Source: Flavihumibacter sp. ZG627
GTDB lineage: Bacteria; Bacteroidota; Bacteroidia; Chitinophagales; Chitinophagaceae
NCBI RefSeq assembly: GCF_000814325.1
Contig: NZ_JPHF01000009.1
Location: 88,521 to 152,520 of the forward strand
Length of the DNA: 64,000 nucleotides
Direction of reading: 5' to 3'
The notes under the pieces are model-generated. The model saw only the letters and a program-made list of their open reading frames with translations. It had not been told where the DNA came from and searched no databases. Below are positions 53,641 through 63,914 of the stretch, piece by piece (positions within the stretch are counted from its first letter, which is position 1; the number at the start of each line of letters is the position of its first letter). A program made the translations under genes and the position numbers.

Positions 53641-55347
53641 TCAATAGCCCGGATTCTGAATATACAACCCTTTGGTAAAAGTAATTTCTGACTGCGGAAT
53701 AGGAAGGTATTCGTCGCGACCGGCCGTAAACTTCGCCGTAGAAAGGTATGGCCTCCGCATTTTCTCCACATTTATGTACTGGTTAAGGGTCGGCTCGGCA
53801 ATACCCCAACGCACCAGGTCAAAGAAACGATGTCCCTCCGTCGCAAACTCCAGTCTTCTCTCCCACTGCAATGCAAGACGAGCATAGTCCTGTGTCCACC
53901 CTGTTGACGGATATTGCTTAACGTTATAATTAGATGCGAAACTTCCATCCAGCTTTTTCAACCTTGATGTACTTGCCGCTGCCCTTGCCCTGATCTGGTT
54001 GATGAGGGGAAGCGCTTTATCATGCTGGCCCAGTTCAATATATGCTTCTGCCTGCATCAGCAACACTTCATCAAATCTAAGGATGTCCTGGTTCTTCGCC
54101 ACACCCATGAATGGTCCGTTCTTAAAATAAGATGGACTGGTTGCCAGTTGCTGGCTGCGCATAGTGTGGAAGTTTCCATACACCCCCGCATCACGCACCC
54201 AGCTATTGCTGAAGAGCTTTGTATTATCATACTTGTACACATGTCCGTCTATACCCACTGTATGATCAAGCCTTACATCCACCGTTACTTTTGAAAGATC
54301 GGCAATGCCATTGTTGAAACCTGTCATATTCGGCAGTCCCTTATCATCAGTTGTATGTGCGTTCACGAGGTTCTGTGTACCGGCATTGAATCCGCAACAG
54401 CCATACTGCGGTGCACCATGCGGATAATTAAGTCCGTCTTCATAATTAAGTCTGCCGGATGTAGTACCATCATTGATAGAAAACTGGATGGCAAAAATGG
54501 ATTCGGGACTATTCTCGGTTTCGGGTAAGAAGTTATCTGCGATATCAGCATTCAATGCATACTTGCCTGATTCAATAACCGATTGGGTAAGATCAACCAC
54601 CTCCTGCAGCCTTTGCTGATTGATGCTCACCACGCGGTGCTGCTCATCCTGCTGGTAGGCCTGGAACAAACGTAGCTTGGCCAGATATGCCTGGGCAGCA
54701 AATTTATTTGGCCTTCCAAGTTGCTGCTGTGTTTCGGGGAGATTATTAATGGCATATTCCAAATCGGCAGCGATCTTATTCCAGGATTCTTCCCAGCCCA
54801 GATCGTTTGATACCGCCAGGATCTCCTCAGCAGTTGCATTTTCATCGAAGATGGGGATGTTCTTGTAGAGACTCTTCAACGTGAAATAACTGTGTGCACG
54901 AAGGAACCTCAACTCTGCAAGCCTTGATTGCTTCTGCGGGAAATCGGCATCTGCAAGTCCATTTACGGCGCGGATTGCAACATTGGCCCGCGAAATAGAT
55001 TTGTAGAGATTCTTCCAGCTCCTTGAAATAAAGGCATCAAAAGTTGGTACAACGGTATTGTAATGTTCCAGCGCGTCTATCTCAAATACATCACCGGTAC
55101 CACCCCCACCTTTATAAGAGTCATCGGAGCGTACACTTCCGTACACCCACATACTATAGATGGGTCCTATCATATCTCCGTTTCCAATGGCAGCATAGGC
55201 GGCCGTTACCAGTCCCTCCACTGCTGTTGGGGAGGTAAGATCCTGTGATGACAAAACACCTGTTGGTGTATATTCCAACTGCTTTTTACAACTGCCAAAA
55301 CAGATCAGTGCTAAAGCGAAAAATGCGGTTATATATTGACGTTTCAT
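53641..55347 (-). CDS. SusD/RagB-family glycan-binding lipoprotein (fructan locus)
   Basis: A 568-residue surface lipoprotein (CFGSCKKQLEYTPTG at the mature start). SusD hallmarks are SRANVAIRAVNGLAD, LRFLRAHSYFTLKSLYKNIP, LLMQAEAYIELGQHDKALPL and the C-terminal RDEYLPIPQSEITFTKGLYI. It lies 20 bases after susC and immediately before the GH32 gene, so fructo-oligosaccharides are the expected ligand. Confidence 0.95.
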   Translation of the reverse strand: MKRQYITAFFALALICFGSCKKQLEYTPTGVLSSQDLTSPTAVEGLVTAAYAAIGNGDMIGPIYSMWVYGSVRSDDSYKGGGGTGDVFEIDALEHYNTVVPTFDAFISRSWKNLYKSISRANVAIRAVNGLADADFPQKQSRLAELRFLRAHSYFTLKSLYKNIPIFDENATAEEILAVSNDLGWEESWNKIAADLEYAINNLPETQQQLGRPNKFAAQAYLAKLRLFQAYQQDEQHRVVSINQQRLQEVVDLTQSVIESGKYALNADIADNFLPETENSPESIFAIQFSINDGTTSGRLNYEDGLNYPHGAPQYGCCGFNAGTQNLVNAHTTDDKGLPNMTGFNNGIADLSKVTVDVRLDHTVGIDGHVYKYDNTKLFSNSWVRDAGVYGNFHTMRSQQLATSPSYFKNGPFMGVAKNQDILRFDEVLLMQAEAYIELGQHDKALPLINQIRARAAASTSRLKKLDGSFASNYNVKQYPSTGWTQDYARLALQWERRLEFATEGHRFFDLVRWGIAEPTLNQYINVEKMRRPYLSTAKFTAGRDEYLPIPQSEITFTKGLYIQNPGY

Positions 55348-55367
55348 TGTTCGTTTTTTTTAGTGGG

Positions 55368-58300
55368 TCAGAAAGAAGCGTTTACTCCAAAAGTGAATGT
55401 GCGCGGAATGGGAATGGGGCCCAGATCAATTCTCTCGGGGTCGGGACTCAGATGATCTTTACTCTTGATGAGGAAAAGATTCTCTCCCATCAGGAAAAAG
55501 CGAAGCCTTGAGAAGATCGATTTTTGCTGAAGCGTATATCCCAACTGAACGTTCCTCATTTTGAAATAGGAAGTGCTCACGATAAAATAATCGGAGGTGC
55601 GGCCCTCGCTGTTATTGTCCTTCAATGTTAATGCCGGCACATTGGTATTTGTGTTGGTGGGAGTCCATCCATTGAATACACCCGGACCAACATTTTCTCT
55701 TCCCCTCATCAGGTTATTGAATACGGTGTACACATCAAACCCTTCCCTGCCGGCAACGCCTGATCCGAAAACAGAGAGATCAAAATTCTTGTAATTCATA
55801 TCGATCCGCATACCATATTCAAGGTCGGGCAACTGCGTGCCGATCCAGGTACGGTCGAGGTCGTTGATCACGTTGTCGCCATTGATATCAACGTAACGGA
55901 TCCTTCCCGGACCAGCACCTATCTGCGTAGGCGCTTTATCAACTTCGCTCTGGCTCTGGAAAAGTCCGGCGGTTTTGTAACCGAAAATATCAAACTGCGA
56001 ATGACCGATGATCGTGTTCACAAGGTTACCCGGATAAGCCGGACGAACAACTTCTGGCAGATCGGTGATCTTATCACGGAAGTGGGCAAAATTCAGTTGA
56101 ACATTATAGGTGAAGTCACCCTTTCTCTCACCCCTGTAGCCGATCACGAATTCCCATCCCTTATTAGATTTAGAAGCACCATTCACGGTCTTCTGCTGAC
56201 CTTCTCCTAGTGCTGATGCAATAGGTGGCGTGATCAGGATACCGGTTGTATTACGCGAGAAATAATCAAATGATCCGAAGATCTTATTCTCCAGCAGCGC
56301 GAAGTCAACACCTGCGTTAACCTCTTCTGTTGTTTCCCAGCGAAGCTGAGAATTGGCAGCCTGTGTTTGCACGAAACCGGAAGGAAGAACGCCGGTGTTA
56401 CCACCACTTAGCGCATAGGCGGTACCGATATTCATATACTGCTCCCAGAATCCACCAACCAACTGAGAAAGCACGGTACCATAACGGGTATCAAACAAAC
56501 CGAAGCGGCTCAGGTCACCGATCTCCTGGTTACCCACGCGGCCGGCGGCCACGCGGAGTTTCAGTTCAGAGAACAATTTGCTATCGGCCATGAATGCTTC
56601 GCGGTCAATTCTCCATCCCAGTGAAGCGGCGGGAAAAATACCATAGCGGTTGTCGGCACCAAAGCGCGATGAACCATCACGGCGAATAGTAAACGAAGCG
56701 AGGTACCTGTCATCAAAACCATAATCTACCCGTCCGAAGAGTGAGAACAACCTGTTACCGGTTGATCCACCGGCAACAGTGGTATTACCCGTTCCGGCAC
56801 TCATCGTGAAATAGTCTTCTGTTTGTATGGCAAAGTTTTCTTTACGGGTAAACTGGAAATCGAGATTTGTTTTGATGAATTCTGTTCCCGCCAGAAACTT
56901 AAAGCTGTGATCAGTACCAAGGTTCCAGTTATAACGGGCGGTATTAGAGAAAGTATAACTGAGGAATTTATTCTGGTCGTGCGATAAACTATTGGTGGTT
57001 CTGTTGAAAGCTCCTTCTGTGAAAGTGGGTAGGATGATCTTGTTCAGGAAGGTGGCATAATCAGCGCCCAGCGTTGATTTGAAAAACAGGTTCTTAATGG
57101 GTTGGATCTCCACGAAGGCACTACCAAAGGCAGATACGCGGTTGGCATTATCCCAGCGCGACAGATACTGCATGTGCAGCGGGTTGTTACGGTCGGAGTA
57201 ACCACCACCCGATGCGCCGGCAAATGTGACGCCATCTTTCTGGTAAACAGGAATGGTAGGCACCTGGAAAACGGCGAGTGAAGTTGTTGAGGCACCACCA
57301 ATATCCCTGCTGGTGAGGGTTTCATTGGAGTTGGCAACACGCATATTCATGCCGAAACTTACCCTGTTATCAAAGGCACGCGTAATAGCATTGATGCTAC
57401 CGGCAATACGCTCGTAATCAGTGTAGCGTAACATACCGGTATTCTTGAAATGCTGGAGGTTCACTTCCAGAGATGAATTGCGGTTACCTGCAGAAACAGT
57501 TAAACTATTACTGGTAACGATACCTGTTTTATACATCACATCCTGCCAATCGGTATTGCCGGCCGGAGTATTGGGATCACCACCAACAAAGGGCTGCACG
57601 CTAACACTGTTGAGAACAGGATTATCATAATCGTTGTTCCAGTTGAAAGCATAGATCTCACCATAAGCGGCTGCGGGATCCTGGCGATCATTCACGGATG
57701 CCTGCCATAAAGCGCGGCCTCTGTCTACCGCGTTCAGCATCTTAAAACGGGCATGTTTTTCTGATTGTGCTGATACACTGCTGTTGAACTGGAAGTTCAC
57801 TTTACCGTCGGTATTACCACCGTTTTTAGTAGTAACAACAATAACTCCGTTGGATGCCCTTGCTCCATAAATAGAAGCGGCAGAGGCATCTTTCAATACC
57901 TGCATGGAAGCGATGACGGCAGGGTCGAGATTCTGAAATACTTCAGGTCTTGTGGTAGGGATACCATCGATCACATAAAGCGGATCAGTATTACCGAGTG
58001 TATTGGAACCACGGATAAGTATACGCGAACTACGTCCGTTCACCGATCCGTCTTTTTCGATGTAGAGTCCGGCCACCCTGCCCTGCAGCGCCTGCATGGC
58101 ATTACCGGAGCTGTTATTCTTAACAGGCGTCATATCCACCACGGCAACGGCGCCGGTAAGATCACGCTTTCGCTGGGTGGTATAACCGGTTACAACAACT
58201 ACTTCCTCTACTTTGGCGGAGCCCTCCATTTCAACAGAGAGGTCTGCCATATTATCGGTGACCGGAATGGTAACTGCGGCCATTCCCGAATAAGAAATGG

Positions 58301-58502
58301 TGATCGACTCACCTGCACTGGCATCAATGGAAAATTTCCCATTGGCATCAGTGGTGGTAGCGCGATTCTTCACCTGTACAGAAGCACCCTGCAGCGGGGA
58401 CTTGTCGATTTTGCTGGTAACCGTTCCGGTTATTTTTTTCTGCTGGGCATAGGTAGATGCCAGGAGCAGCAACATGGGGATTAGCAATAGCAATTTTCTC
58501 AT
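55368..58502 (-). CDS. SusC/RagA-family TonB-dependent transporter (fructan locus)
   Basis: A 1044-residue outer-membrane importer. After the signal peptide comes the carboxypeptidase-regulatory-like domain (ITGTVTSKIDKSPLQGASVQ), then VEEVVVVTGYTTQRKRDLTG and the plug (PLYVIDGIPTTRPEVFQN), then the barrel ending FTFGVNASF. It follows the fructokinase gene by 52 bases, so it is expressed with the inner-membrane porter and kinase rather than leading the operon as in the arabinan locus. Confidence 0.95.
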   Translation of the reverse strand: MRKLLLLIPMLLLLASTYAQQKKITGTVTSKIDKSPLQGASVQVKNRATTTDANGKFSIDASAGESITISYSGMAAVTIPVTDNMADLSVEMEGSAKVEEVVVVTGYTTQRKRDLTGAVAVVDMTPVKNNSSGNAMQALQGRVAGLYIEKDGSVNGRSSRILIRGSNTLGNTDPLYVIDGIPTTRPEVFQNLDPAVIASMQVLKDASAASIYGARASNGVIVVTTKNGGNTDGKVNFQFNSSVSAQSEKHARFKMLNAVDRGRALWQASVNDRQDPAAAYGEIYAFNWNNDYDNPVLNSVSVQPFVGGDPNTPAGNTDWQDVMYKTGIVTSNSLTVSAGNRNSSLEVNLQHFKNTGMLRYTDYERIAGSINAITRAFDNRVSFGMNMRVANSNETLTSRDIGGASTTSLAVFQVPTIPVYQKDGVTFAGASGGGYSDRNNPLHMQYLSRWDNANRVSAFGSAFVEIQPIKNLFFKSTLGADYATFLNKIILPTFTEGAFNRTTNSLSHDQNKFLSYTFSNTARYNWNLGTDHSFKFLAGTEFIKTNLDFQFTRKENFAIQTEDYFTMSAGTGNTTVAGGSTGNRLFSLFGRVDYGFDDRYLASFTIRRDGSSRFGADNRYGIFPAASLGWRIDREAFMADSKLFSELKLRVAAGRVGNQEIGDLSRFGLFDTRYGTVLSQLVGGFWEQYMNIGTAYALSGGNTGVLPSGFVQTQAANSQLRWETTEEVNAGVDFALLENKIFGSFDYFSRNTTGILITPPIASALGEGQQKTVNGASKSNKGWEFVIGYRGERKGDFTYNVQLNFAHFRDKITDLPEVVRPAYPGNLVNTIIGHSQFDIFGYKTAGLFQSQSEVDKAPTQIGAGPGRIRYVDINGDNVINDLDRTWIGTQLPDLEYGMRIDMNYKNFDLSVFGSGVAGREGFDVYTVFNNLMRGRENVGPGVFNGWTPTNTNTNVPALTLKDNNSEGRTSDYFIVSTSYFKMRNVQLGYTLQQKSIFSRLRFFLMGENLFLIKSKDHLSPDPERIDLGPIPIPRTFTFGVNASF

Positions 58503-58554
58503 AAAATCGTTTTTTAAATAATTAGCGGTTTCTGTTTGGGTTCTTATATGGTGA

Positions 58555-59463
58555 TCAGTTGCTCAAAGCCTGTTGGTAGATAAGCTGGTTGATCTCTTCC
58601 AGCTGGTAATCGGGACAAGGGCCGCTGTAGCTGGCTACCAATGCACCCAGGGCGCTGGCTGTAATCAGCATCTCATCTGGTTTTGCACCATTGGCGTACT
58701 GAGAAAGCAGTCCGGCAAAAAATGCATCTCCGCTTCCCACCGTATCAGCAACCTCCACTTTAAAGCCGGGGTGCTGGTATAGATGTCCGTTGAAATTGAA
58801 CATGGCACCTTCACTACCACGGGTAACCACAACCGAAGGAATATGGAAGCGATCCTGTATCAGTTTAATTCGATCAGCTGCTGAAGGATACTTGCTGAAC
58901 CAGCCGGTGATAAGCTCCAGCTCGGCGAGATTGAGCTTGAGGAAATCGGCCTGCTGTAAGAGTCTTTCAATGACGCGGCGGTTGTAATGCGGCGGACGAA
59001 GATTTATATCCAGCACTTTGAATGGCGCTATCTCCAGCAGGCGGTAAAGGGTATTGCGGGATGTGCTGCTGCGGGTGGCGAGACTGCCATATACAAAGAA
59101 GCGCGCGTCATGAAGCAGGGCCTCAAAGCGATCATCCCAATGGATATTATCCCAGGCAACCGGCTTCACGATATCATAGCTCACCTCATGGTGTTCACCG
59201 ATGGTGGCGATGACCGTACCGGTAGGCAGGTTGGCATCAAGCTGGAAATAATCGGTGCTGATTTCCTGATCCTGCATGAGCTGGAGTAAACGCTTACCCC
59301 AGTCATCGAGACCAATTCGGGTGATCATGACCGGTACCATCCCTAACTTATTCAGGTGATAGGCAACATTCATGGGAGCACCACCGGGTTTGGCACCCGT
59401 GGGAAGTATATCCCAGAGGATCTCCCCAAAGCAAACCAGTTTGTTGTTAACAGGTGTATTCAT
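58555..59463 (-). CDS. PfkB-family fructokinase
   Basis: A 302-residue ribokinase-fold sugar kinase that would make fructose-6-phosphate in the cytoplasm. It opens with LVCFGEILWDILPTGAKPGG (first PfkB signature region, with GGAPMNVAYHL) and ends with VADTVGSGDAFFAGLLSQYA, whose Asp is the catalytic base. It sits between the MFS porter (30 bases upstream) and susC, in a fructan operon, which supports fructose as substrate. Confidence 0.92.
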   Translation of the reverse strand: MNTPVNNKLVCFGEILWDILPTGAKPGGAPMNVAYHLNKLGMVPVMITRIGLDDWGKRLLQLMQDQEISTDYFQLDANLPTGTVIATIGEHHEVSYDIVKPVAWDNIHWDDRFEALLHDARFFVYGSLATRSSTSRNTLYRLLEIAPFKVLDINLRPPHYNRRVIERLLQQADFLKLNLAELELITGWFSKYPSAADRIKLIQDRFHIPSVVVTRGSEGAMFNFNGHLYQHPGFKVEVADTVGSGDAFFAGLLSQYANGAKPDEMLITASALGALVASYSGPCPDYQLEEINQLIYQQALSN

Positions 59464-59493
59464 GGCAGTCGTTTTAAGATTTGAGAAAAGCGG

Positions 59494-60822
59494 TTAATGC
59501 ATCACGATAGAGTGTTCCAGTTGCTCAAGGCTCTTGCCCTTGGTTTCAGGCATCAGCTTCCAGACGAAGAGCAGTTGCACCACCATCATGATACAGAAGA
59601 ATAAAAAGGTGTTACCCCCACCCAGGCTTTCTGCCAGCATGGGAAAAGAGAAGGCCACAATGGCTGCCATAACCCAATGCGTGAGGCTGCCGAGTGTTTG
59701 TCCCTTTGCCCTCACCTGGTTGGGGAAAATTTCAGAGATGAATACCCAGATCACAGCCCCCTGGGAGAAAGCGAAGAAGGCGATATATACAAGCAGGAGA
59801 ACGGTGATCATGAGTCCGCCGAAATCATTGAGGTAAAAAGCGCGGGATACCAGTCCGAGGGTAAGTATAAGTCCGAATGACCCGATCATCATCAGTGTTC
59901 TCCTCCCGAAACGGTCGATGAAGTTGAGGGCTATCAGGGTGAAGAGCAGGTTAACGGCGCCGATGCCTACGCTGGATAAAAGGGAGGATTGCTTGCCGAG
60001 GCCGGTCATCTCGAAAATGCGGGGGGCATAATAGATGATGGCGTTGATGCCCGATACCTGGTTGAAAACGGCGAAGCTAACGGCGAGGAATACCGGAAAG
60101 CGGTTCTTGCGAGTGAATAGGGAAGTATTATCCTCTTCTCCTGCCACCTGAACAGCATCCTGGCGGATCATGTTTACGTCTTCTTTATAGCCTTCGGGAT
60201 TGATAATTTTCAGCACCTCTTCCGCTTCGGCGATTCGGTTCTTCTTGAGGATCAGCCAGCGCGGACTCTCAGGAACCAGTCGAAGCATCAGGAGGAATAT
60301 TAGTGAGGGGACTACCTGAACCCCCAGCATCCAGCGCCAGGAATTTTCGCCTTCCATACCGATGAGGTAGTTGGTAAGATAGGAGACCAGGATACCGAGA
60401 ACGATATTGAACTGGAACATGGCCACCAGCTTACCCCGGCTTTTGGCAGGTGAGATCTCCGAAATATAAATAGGAGCCGTTACGGAAGAGGCGCCCACGC
60501 CGATACCCCCCAGGAGACGGAAGAGAAGGAAGATATACCAGTTGGTGGCGAGAGCAGTTCCGATGGAGGAAAGAAGGTAAAGAACGGCGATCAGGATCAG
60601 GGTCTTTTTACGGCCCAGTTTCTCAGAGGGGAACCTGCCAAGCAGGGCGCCCAGGATGGTACCGATCAGCGCAATGGAAACGGTAAGTCCGTGTTCAAAG
60701 GCGCTGAGGCTCCAATAGGTCTGGATCGACTGTTCCGCGCCGGAGATCACCGCGGTATCGAATCCGAAGAGGAAACCTCCCAGCGCCACGACGACGCTCC
60801 ATAACAAAACTTTTCTGTTCAT
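59494..60822 (-). CDS. MFS sugar porter, likely fructose importer
   Basis: A twelve-helix inner-membrane sugar porter of 442 residues. The ATG at 60822 (MNRKVLLWSVVVALGGFLFG) matches family N-termini; a longer frame to 60843 adds seven unconvincing residues. Sugar-porter signatures are GFDTAVISGAEQS, LLGGIGVGASSVTAPIYISE, ESPRWLI, FGRRTLMMIG and PETKGKSLEQLE. It is the first gene of the fructan operon and feeds the adjacent fructokinase. It probably works with protons, as other members do. Confidence 0.92.
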   Translation of the reverse strand: MNRKVLLWSVVVALGGFLFGFDTAVISGAEQSIQTYWSLSAFEHGLTVSIALIGTILGALLGRFPSEKLGRKKTLILIAVLYLLSSIGTALATNWYIFLLFRLLGGIGVGASSVTAPIYISEISPAKSRGKLVAMFQFNIVLGILVSYLTNYLIGMEGENSWRWMLGVQVVPSLIFLLMLRLVPESPRWLILKKNRIAEAEEVLKIINPEGYKEDVNMIRQDAVQVAGEEDNTSLFTRKNRFPVFLAVSFAVFNQVSGINAIIYYAPRIFEMTGLGKQSSLLSSVGIGAVNLLFTLIALNFIDRFGRRTLMMIGSFGLILTLGLVSRAFYLNDFGGLMITVLLLVYIAFFAFSQGAVIWVFISEIFPNQVRAKGQTLGSLTHWVMAAIVAFSFPMLAESLGGGNTFLFFCIMMVVQLLFVWKLMPETKGKSLEQLEHSIVMH

Positions 60823-60901
60823 GTGACAAGCAATTTGAAGCAAACTACCGTTTCACTATGGCGGAAGGGGGAGGATAGCATTTCAAAAGCTTCTGAAATT
60901 C

Positions 60902-61048
60902 TTCCAAATGGAATATTTTTTGTAAAGCATTGATAGTGAGGGGGATGTTGCTCAAAATAGTTTTAGAATAGAAGGCACGCTTCCAGAATTGTAACCGGAA
61001 TTTTAAGATTTGTTTCATTTTGGGCATCTAATCTTCCAATGAAATGGA
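60902..61048. promoter_or_regulatory. Candidate regulatory repeats between the MFS and HTCS genes
   Basis: The 272-base divergent region has three similar elements: TTCCA-AA-TGGAA (60902-60913), TTCC-N12-GGAA (60981-61000) and TTCCA-N6-TGGA (61034-61048). They are candidates for HTCS binding sites controlling the fructan operon. The similarity is loose and may be chance. Confidence 0.3.
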
Positions 61049-61094
61049 TAGAATATGAAATGATACAATAATTTAAAGGTGCAATTGATGCCAT

Positions 61095-63914
61095 ATGAAT
61101 ATTGCTATGCCATGGCTCAGGGGGCCAAAGCTTCTTTTCTGTATTATAATAGGATGCAGTCTCTTTATTTCCTGCTCAGAAAGAGGTGAGGAGAAACTAT
61201 TCCGTATTGGGTTTTCCCAATGCGGGGATGCCGATGAGTGGAGGAAATATATGCTGCAGGAGATGAAGCGTGAGCTGGCCTTCCACCAGGATATGGAGCT
61301 GATCTATAAGCAGGCCGATGATAATAGTGAGCTGCAGGTGAAACAGGTGAAGGAGTTGCTGGCCGATGGGATCGACCTTTTGCTGATATCGCCCAATGAG
61401 ATAGAACCGCTCACTGCGATTGTGGAGGAGGTTTATGAAAAAGGGATACCCGTGATAGTTATTGACCGGGAGATCGCGCGGCCCAGCTATACCAATTTTA
61501 TAGGTGCCGATAACTACGAGGTAGGACGGATCGCCGGTCAGCATGCCGCCAGTCTGCTGAAAGGCAGGGGGAATATTATCCAGATAACGGGACTGCCCAA
61601 ATCATCGCCCGCCATCGGGAGGAGGAAGGGATTTGAAGATGCCATCCGGGAATGGCCGGAAATGAAGATCATCCACACGTTTAATGGTGGCTGGATCAGG
61701 CCGCCGGCACAGCGGGGTATTGACAGTCTGAGGGAGAGTCTGCCGCAAACCCAGCTCGTATATGCGCACAATGATGTTATGGCCATGGGCGCCTATGAGG
61801 CGGCGCGGCAGTTAGGGATAACCGATATAAAGTTCATCGGGGTAGATGCCCTGCCCGTGCAGGGAATGGGAATGGATATGGTGGCCGACGGAAGGCTGGA
61901 AGCGTCCATGCTCTACTCCACCGGTGGTGTTGAAGCCATCCGCAATGCGGTGCAGCTACTCAAAAAGCAGGGATTACCTAAACGCACAATACTGCCTACA
62001 CTGGTGGTGGACTCCAGTAATGTGCGGATGATGAAGCTACAGAGTGACAAGATCCTCAGCCAGCAGAATGATATAGAAAAGCAGCAGGACATGATGGCTG
62101 AGCAAAGGCGCACCTACAATACCCAGCGCACCTTTGTATATATACTGATGGTGACCCTGAGTCTGGTAGTATTATTTGCCGGACTGCTCTGGTACCTGCG
62201 GCAGCTCAATAAAAAGATCAACCGCCAGCTAGCCCGCAAGAATGAGGAGATCAGCAAGCAGAGTGAGCAGCTTGTGGAGATGTCGGCCAGGGCAACCGAG
62301 GCCAATGAGGCGCGGATCAATTTCTTCACCAATATTTCGCATGAGTTCCGGACGCCGCTAACGCTGATACTGGGACCGCTGGAGGAGATGCTCGAAAACA
62401 GGAAGCTGCCGTCGCCGCTGCGGCAGCAGTTGAGCATGATGCGCAAAAATGTGGTGAGGCTGCTGAGGCTGGTGAATCAACTTATTGACCTGCGGAGGAT
62501 CGAGTTCAATAAGATGCAGGTGCGGGCGGTGGAAACTGACCTGGTATTGTTTGCCAATGAGGTGGTTCAGCTATTCCAGGAGATCGCGCGGCGCAAGCAT
62601 ATCGATTGCCGTTTGCTGACAGCAGAGCGGAGTCTGCCGGTTTGGATCGATGAGAGTATGATGGATAAGGTGTTATTCAATCTTTTATCGAATGCGTTCA
62701 AGTTCACCGAGGAGAACGGGTCGATCACTTTGCAGATAGAGAAAGATGTTGCTGCCAATGAGGCGGTGGTGGAGGTGAGGGATACGGGTTTGGGGATGAG
62801 TACTGAAACGCAGCAGCACCTGTTTGAGATCTTCTACCAGGGCGATCATGATACGCATAAGGGGTCGGGACTGGGACTGGCGCTCAGTAAAGAGCTGGTG
62901 GAGTTACACCATGGCCGCATCAGTGTGCAGAGTGAAAAGGGGAAAGGAGCGGTGTTTACGGTGAGGCTTCCGCTTGGTAATCGTCATTTCCAACCTGAGG
63001 AGATCAGTGCTGATCATCTGGAAAGCGACTGGCTGTTGGATGAGCAGAAATATTTTCAATCGGAGGTGGATGATCGTGCCGCGGGGGCGGCTACAACAGG
63101 GGATGAGGGAGGCCAGGATGTTATAGCTCATGATGAGAAGCCCAGCCTGCTGGTGATAGAAGACAATCCGGAGATGCGGCAGTTTTTGCGGCAGCGGCTT
63201 GAGGGAAGTTATGAGGTACTGGAGGCGGGGGATGGTAACAGTGGATTGCAGCAGGCCATGGATAATCTGCCTGATATCATTATCTGCGATGTGATGATGC
63301 CGGGCAGGGATGGAATAAATTTAACCAACCAGTTGAAAACAGATGTAAGAACCGCGCATATTCCGGTGATACTGTTAACCGCACGCACTGCCACTTCACA
63401 GCAAATGGAGGGATTGAAAAGTATGGCGGATGCTTATATTACCAAGCCTTTCGATTTTCCGTTGCTACAGCAGACCCTGAGCAGTTTGCTAGCCAACCGG
63501 AATAAGTTGAAGGAGCATTTTACGGCGGCGCTTCCTGCTGAGATCCGGACGCCGGGAGCAAATAAAACTGACCGTCGTTTTGTTTCAACCTTTGCGTCTA
63601 TTGTGGAGGCGAATATTTCCAATGATGCGTTTACTATTGAAGACATCTGTAAGGAGATGGCTATTTCTAAGGTGCAGTTGTATCGCAAGGTTAAGGCCTT
63701 GATGGATACCAATATCAATGAATATATTCTGCAAATGCGGATACAGAAGGCGCGATATTACCTGCAGCATGAGGAGATGACGATTGCGGAGGTAGCTTAT
63801 AAGACGGGGTTTTCCTCACCGGCTTATTTCTCTACGGTCTTCAAGAATAAGGTTGGGATCTCGCCTACTGTTTACCGCGATAAGGGTAATGGAGGTAGTG
63901 GGCCGCGCAATTAG
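61095..63914 (+). CDS. Hybrid two-component system regulator with LacI-like periplasmic sensor
   Basis: A 939-residue single-protein signalling system. An N-terminal signal/anchor with a possible lipobox (LFISCSERG) precedes a periplasmic type-I sugar-binding domain (residues about 35-310; IGFSQCGDADEWRKYM, IGADNYEVGRIAGQHA). A transmembrane helix lies near 350-370. Then follow the histidine kinase (His416 in NISHEFRTPL; ATPase GSGLGLALS), a receiver domain (Asp732 in IIICDVMMPG) and an AraC helix-turn-helix (about 835-935). It is divergent from the fructan operon and matches the fructose-sensing HTCS type of Bacteroides, so fructose is the expected signal. Confidence 0.94.
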   Translation: MNIAMPWLRGPKLLFCIIIGCSLFISCSERGEEKLFRIGFSQCGDADEWRKYMLQEMKRELAFHQDMELIYKQADDNSELQVKQVKELLADGIDLLLISPNEIEPLTAIVEEVYEKGIPVIVIDREIARPSYTNFIGADNYEVGRIAGQHAASLLKGRGNIIQITGLPKSSPAIGRRKGFEDAIREWPEMKIIHTFNGGWIRPPAQRGIDSLRESLPQTQLVYAHNDVMAMGAYEAARQLGITDIKFIGVDALPVQGMGMDMVADGRLEASMLYSTGGVEAIRNAVQLLKKQGLPKRTILPTLVVDSSNVRMMKLQSDKILSQQNDIEKQQDMMAEQRRTYNTQRTFVYILMVTLSLVVLFAGLLWYLRQLNKKINRQLARKNEEISKQSEQLVEMSARATEANEARINFFTNISHEFRTPLTLILGPLEEMLENRKLPSPLRQQLSMMRKNVVRLLRLVNQLIDLRRIEFNKMQVRAVETDLVLFANEVVQLFQEIARRKHIDCRLLTAERSLPVWIDESMMDKVLFNLLSNAFKFTEENGSITLQIEKDVAANEAVVEVRDTGLGMSTETQQHLFEIFYQGDHDTHKGSGLGLALSKELVELHHGRISVQSEKGKGAVFTVRLPLGNRHFQPEEISADHLESDWLLDEQKYFQSEVDDRAAGAATTGDEGGQDVIAHDEKPSLLVIEDNPEMRQFLRQRLEGSYEVLEAGDGNSGLQQAMDNLPDIIICDVMMPGRDGINLTNQLKTDVRTAHIPVILLTARTATSQQMEGLKSMADAYITKPFDFPLLQQTLSSLLANRNKLKEHFTAALPAEIRTPGANKTDRRFVSTFASIVEANISNDAFTIEDICKEMAISKVQLYRKVKALMDTNINEYILQMRIQKARYYLQHEEMTIAEVAYKTGFSSPAYFSTVFKNKVGISPTVYRDKGNGGSGPRN

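Noticed and set aside
60844..61027. 60-codon minus-strand frame upstream of the MFS gene
   Set aside because: It lies in the divergent regulatory region and has no family features.
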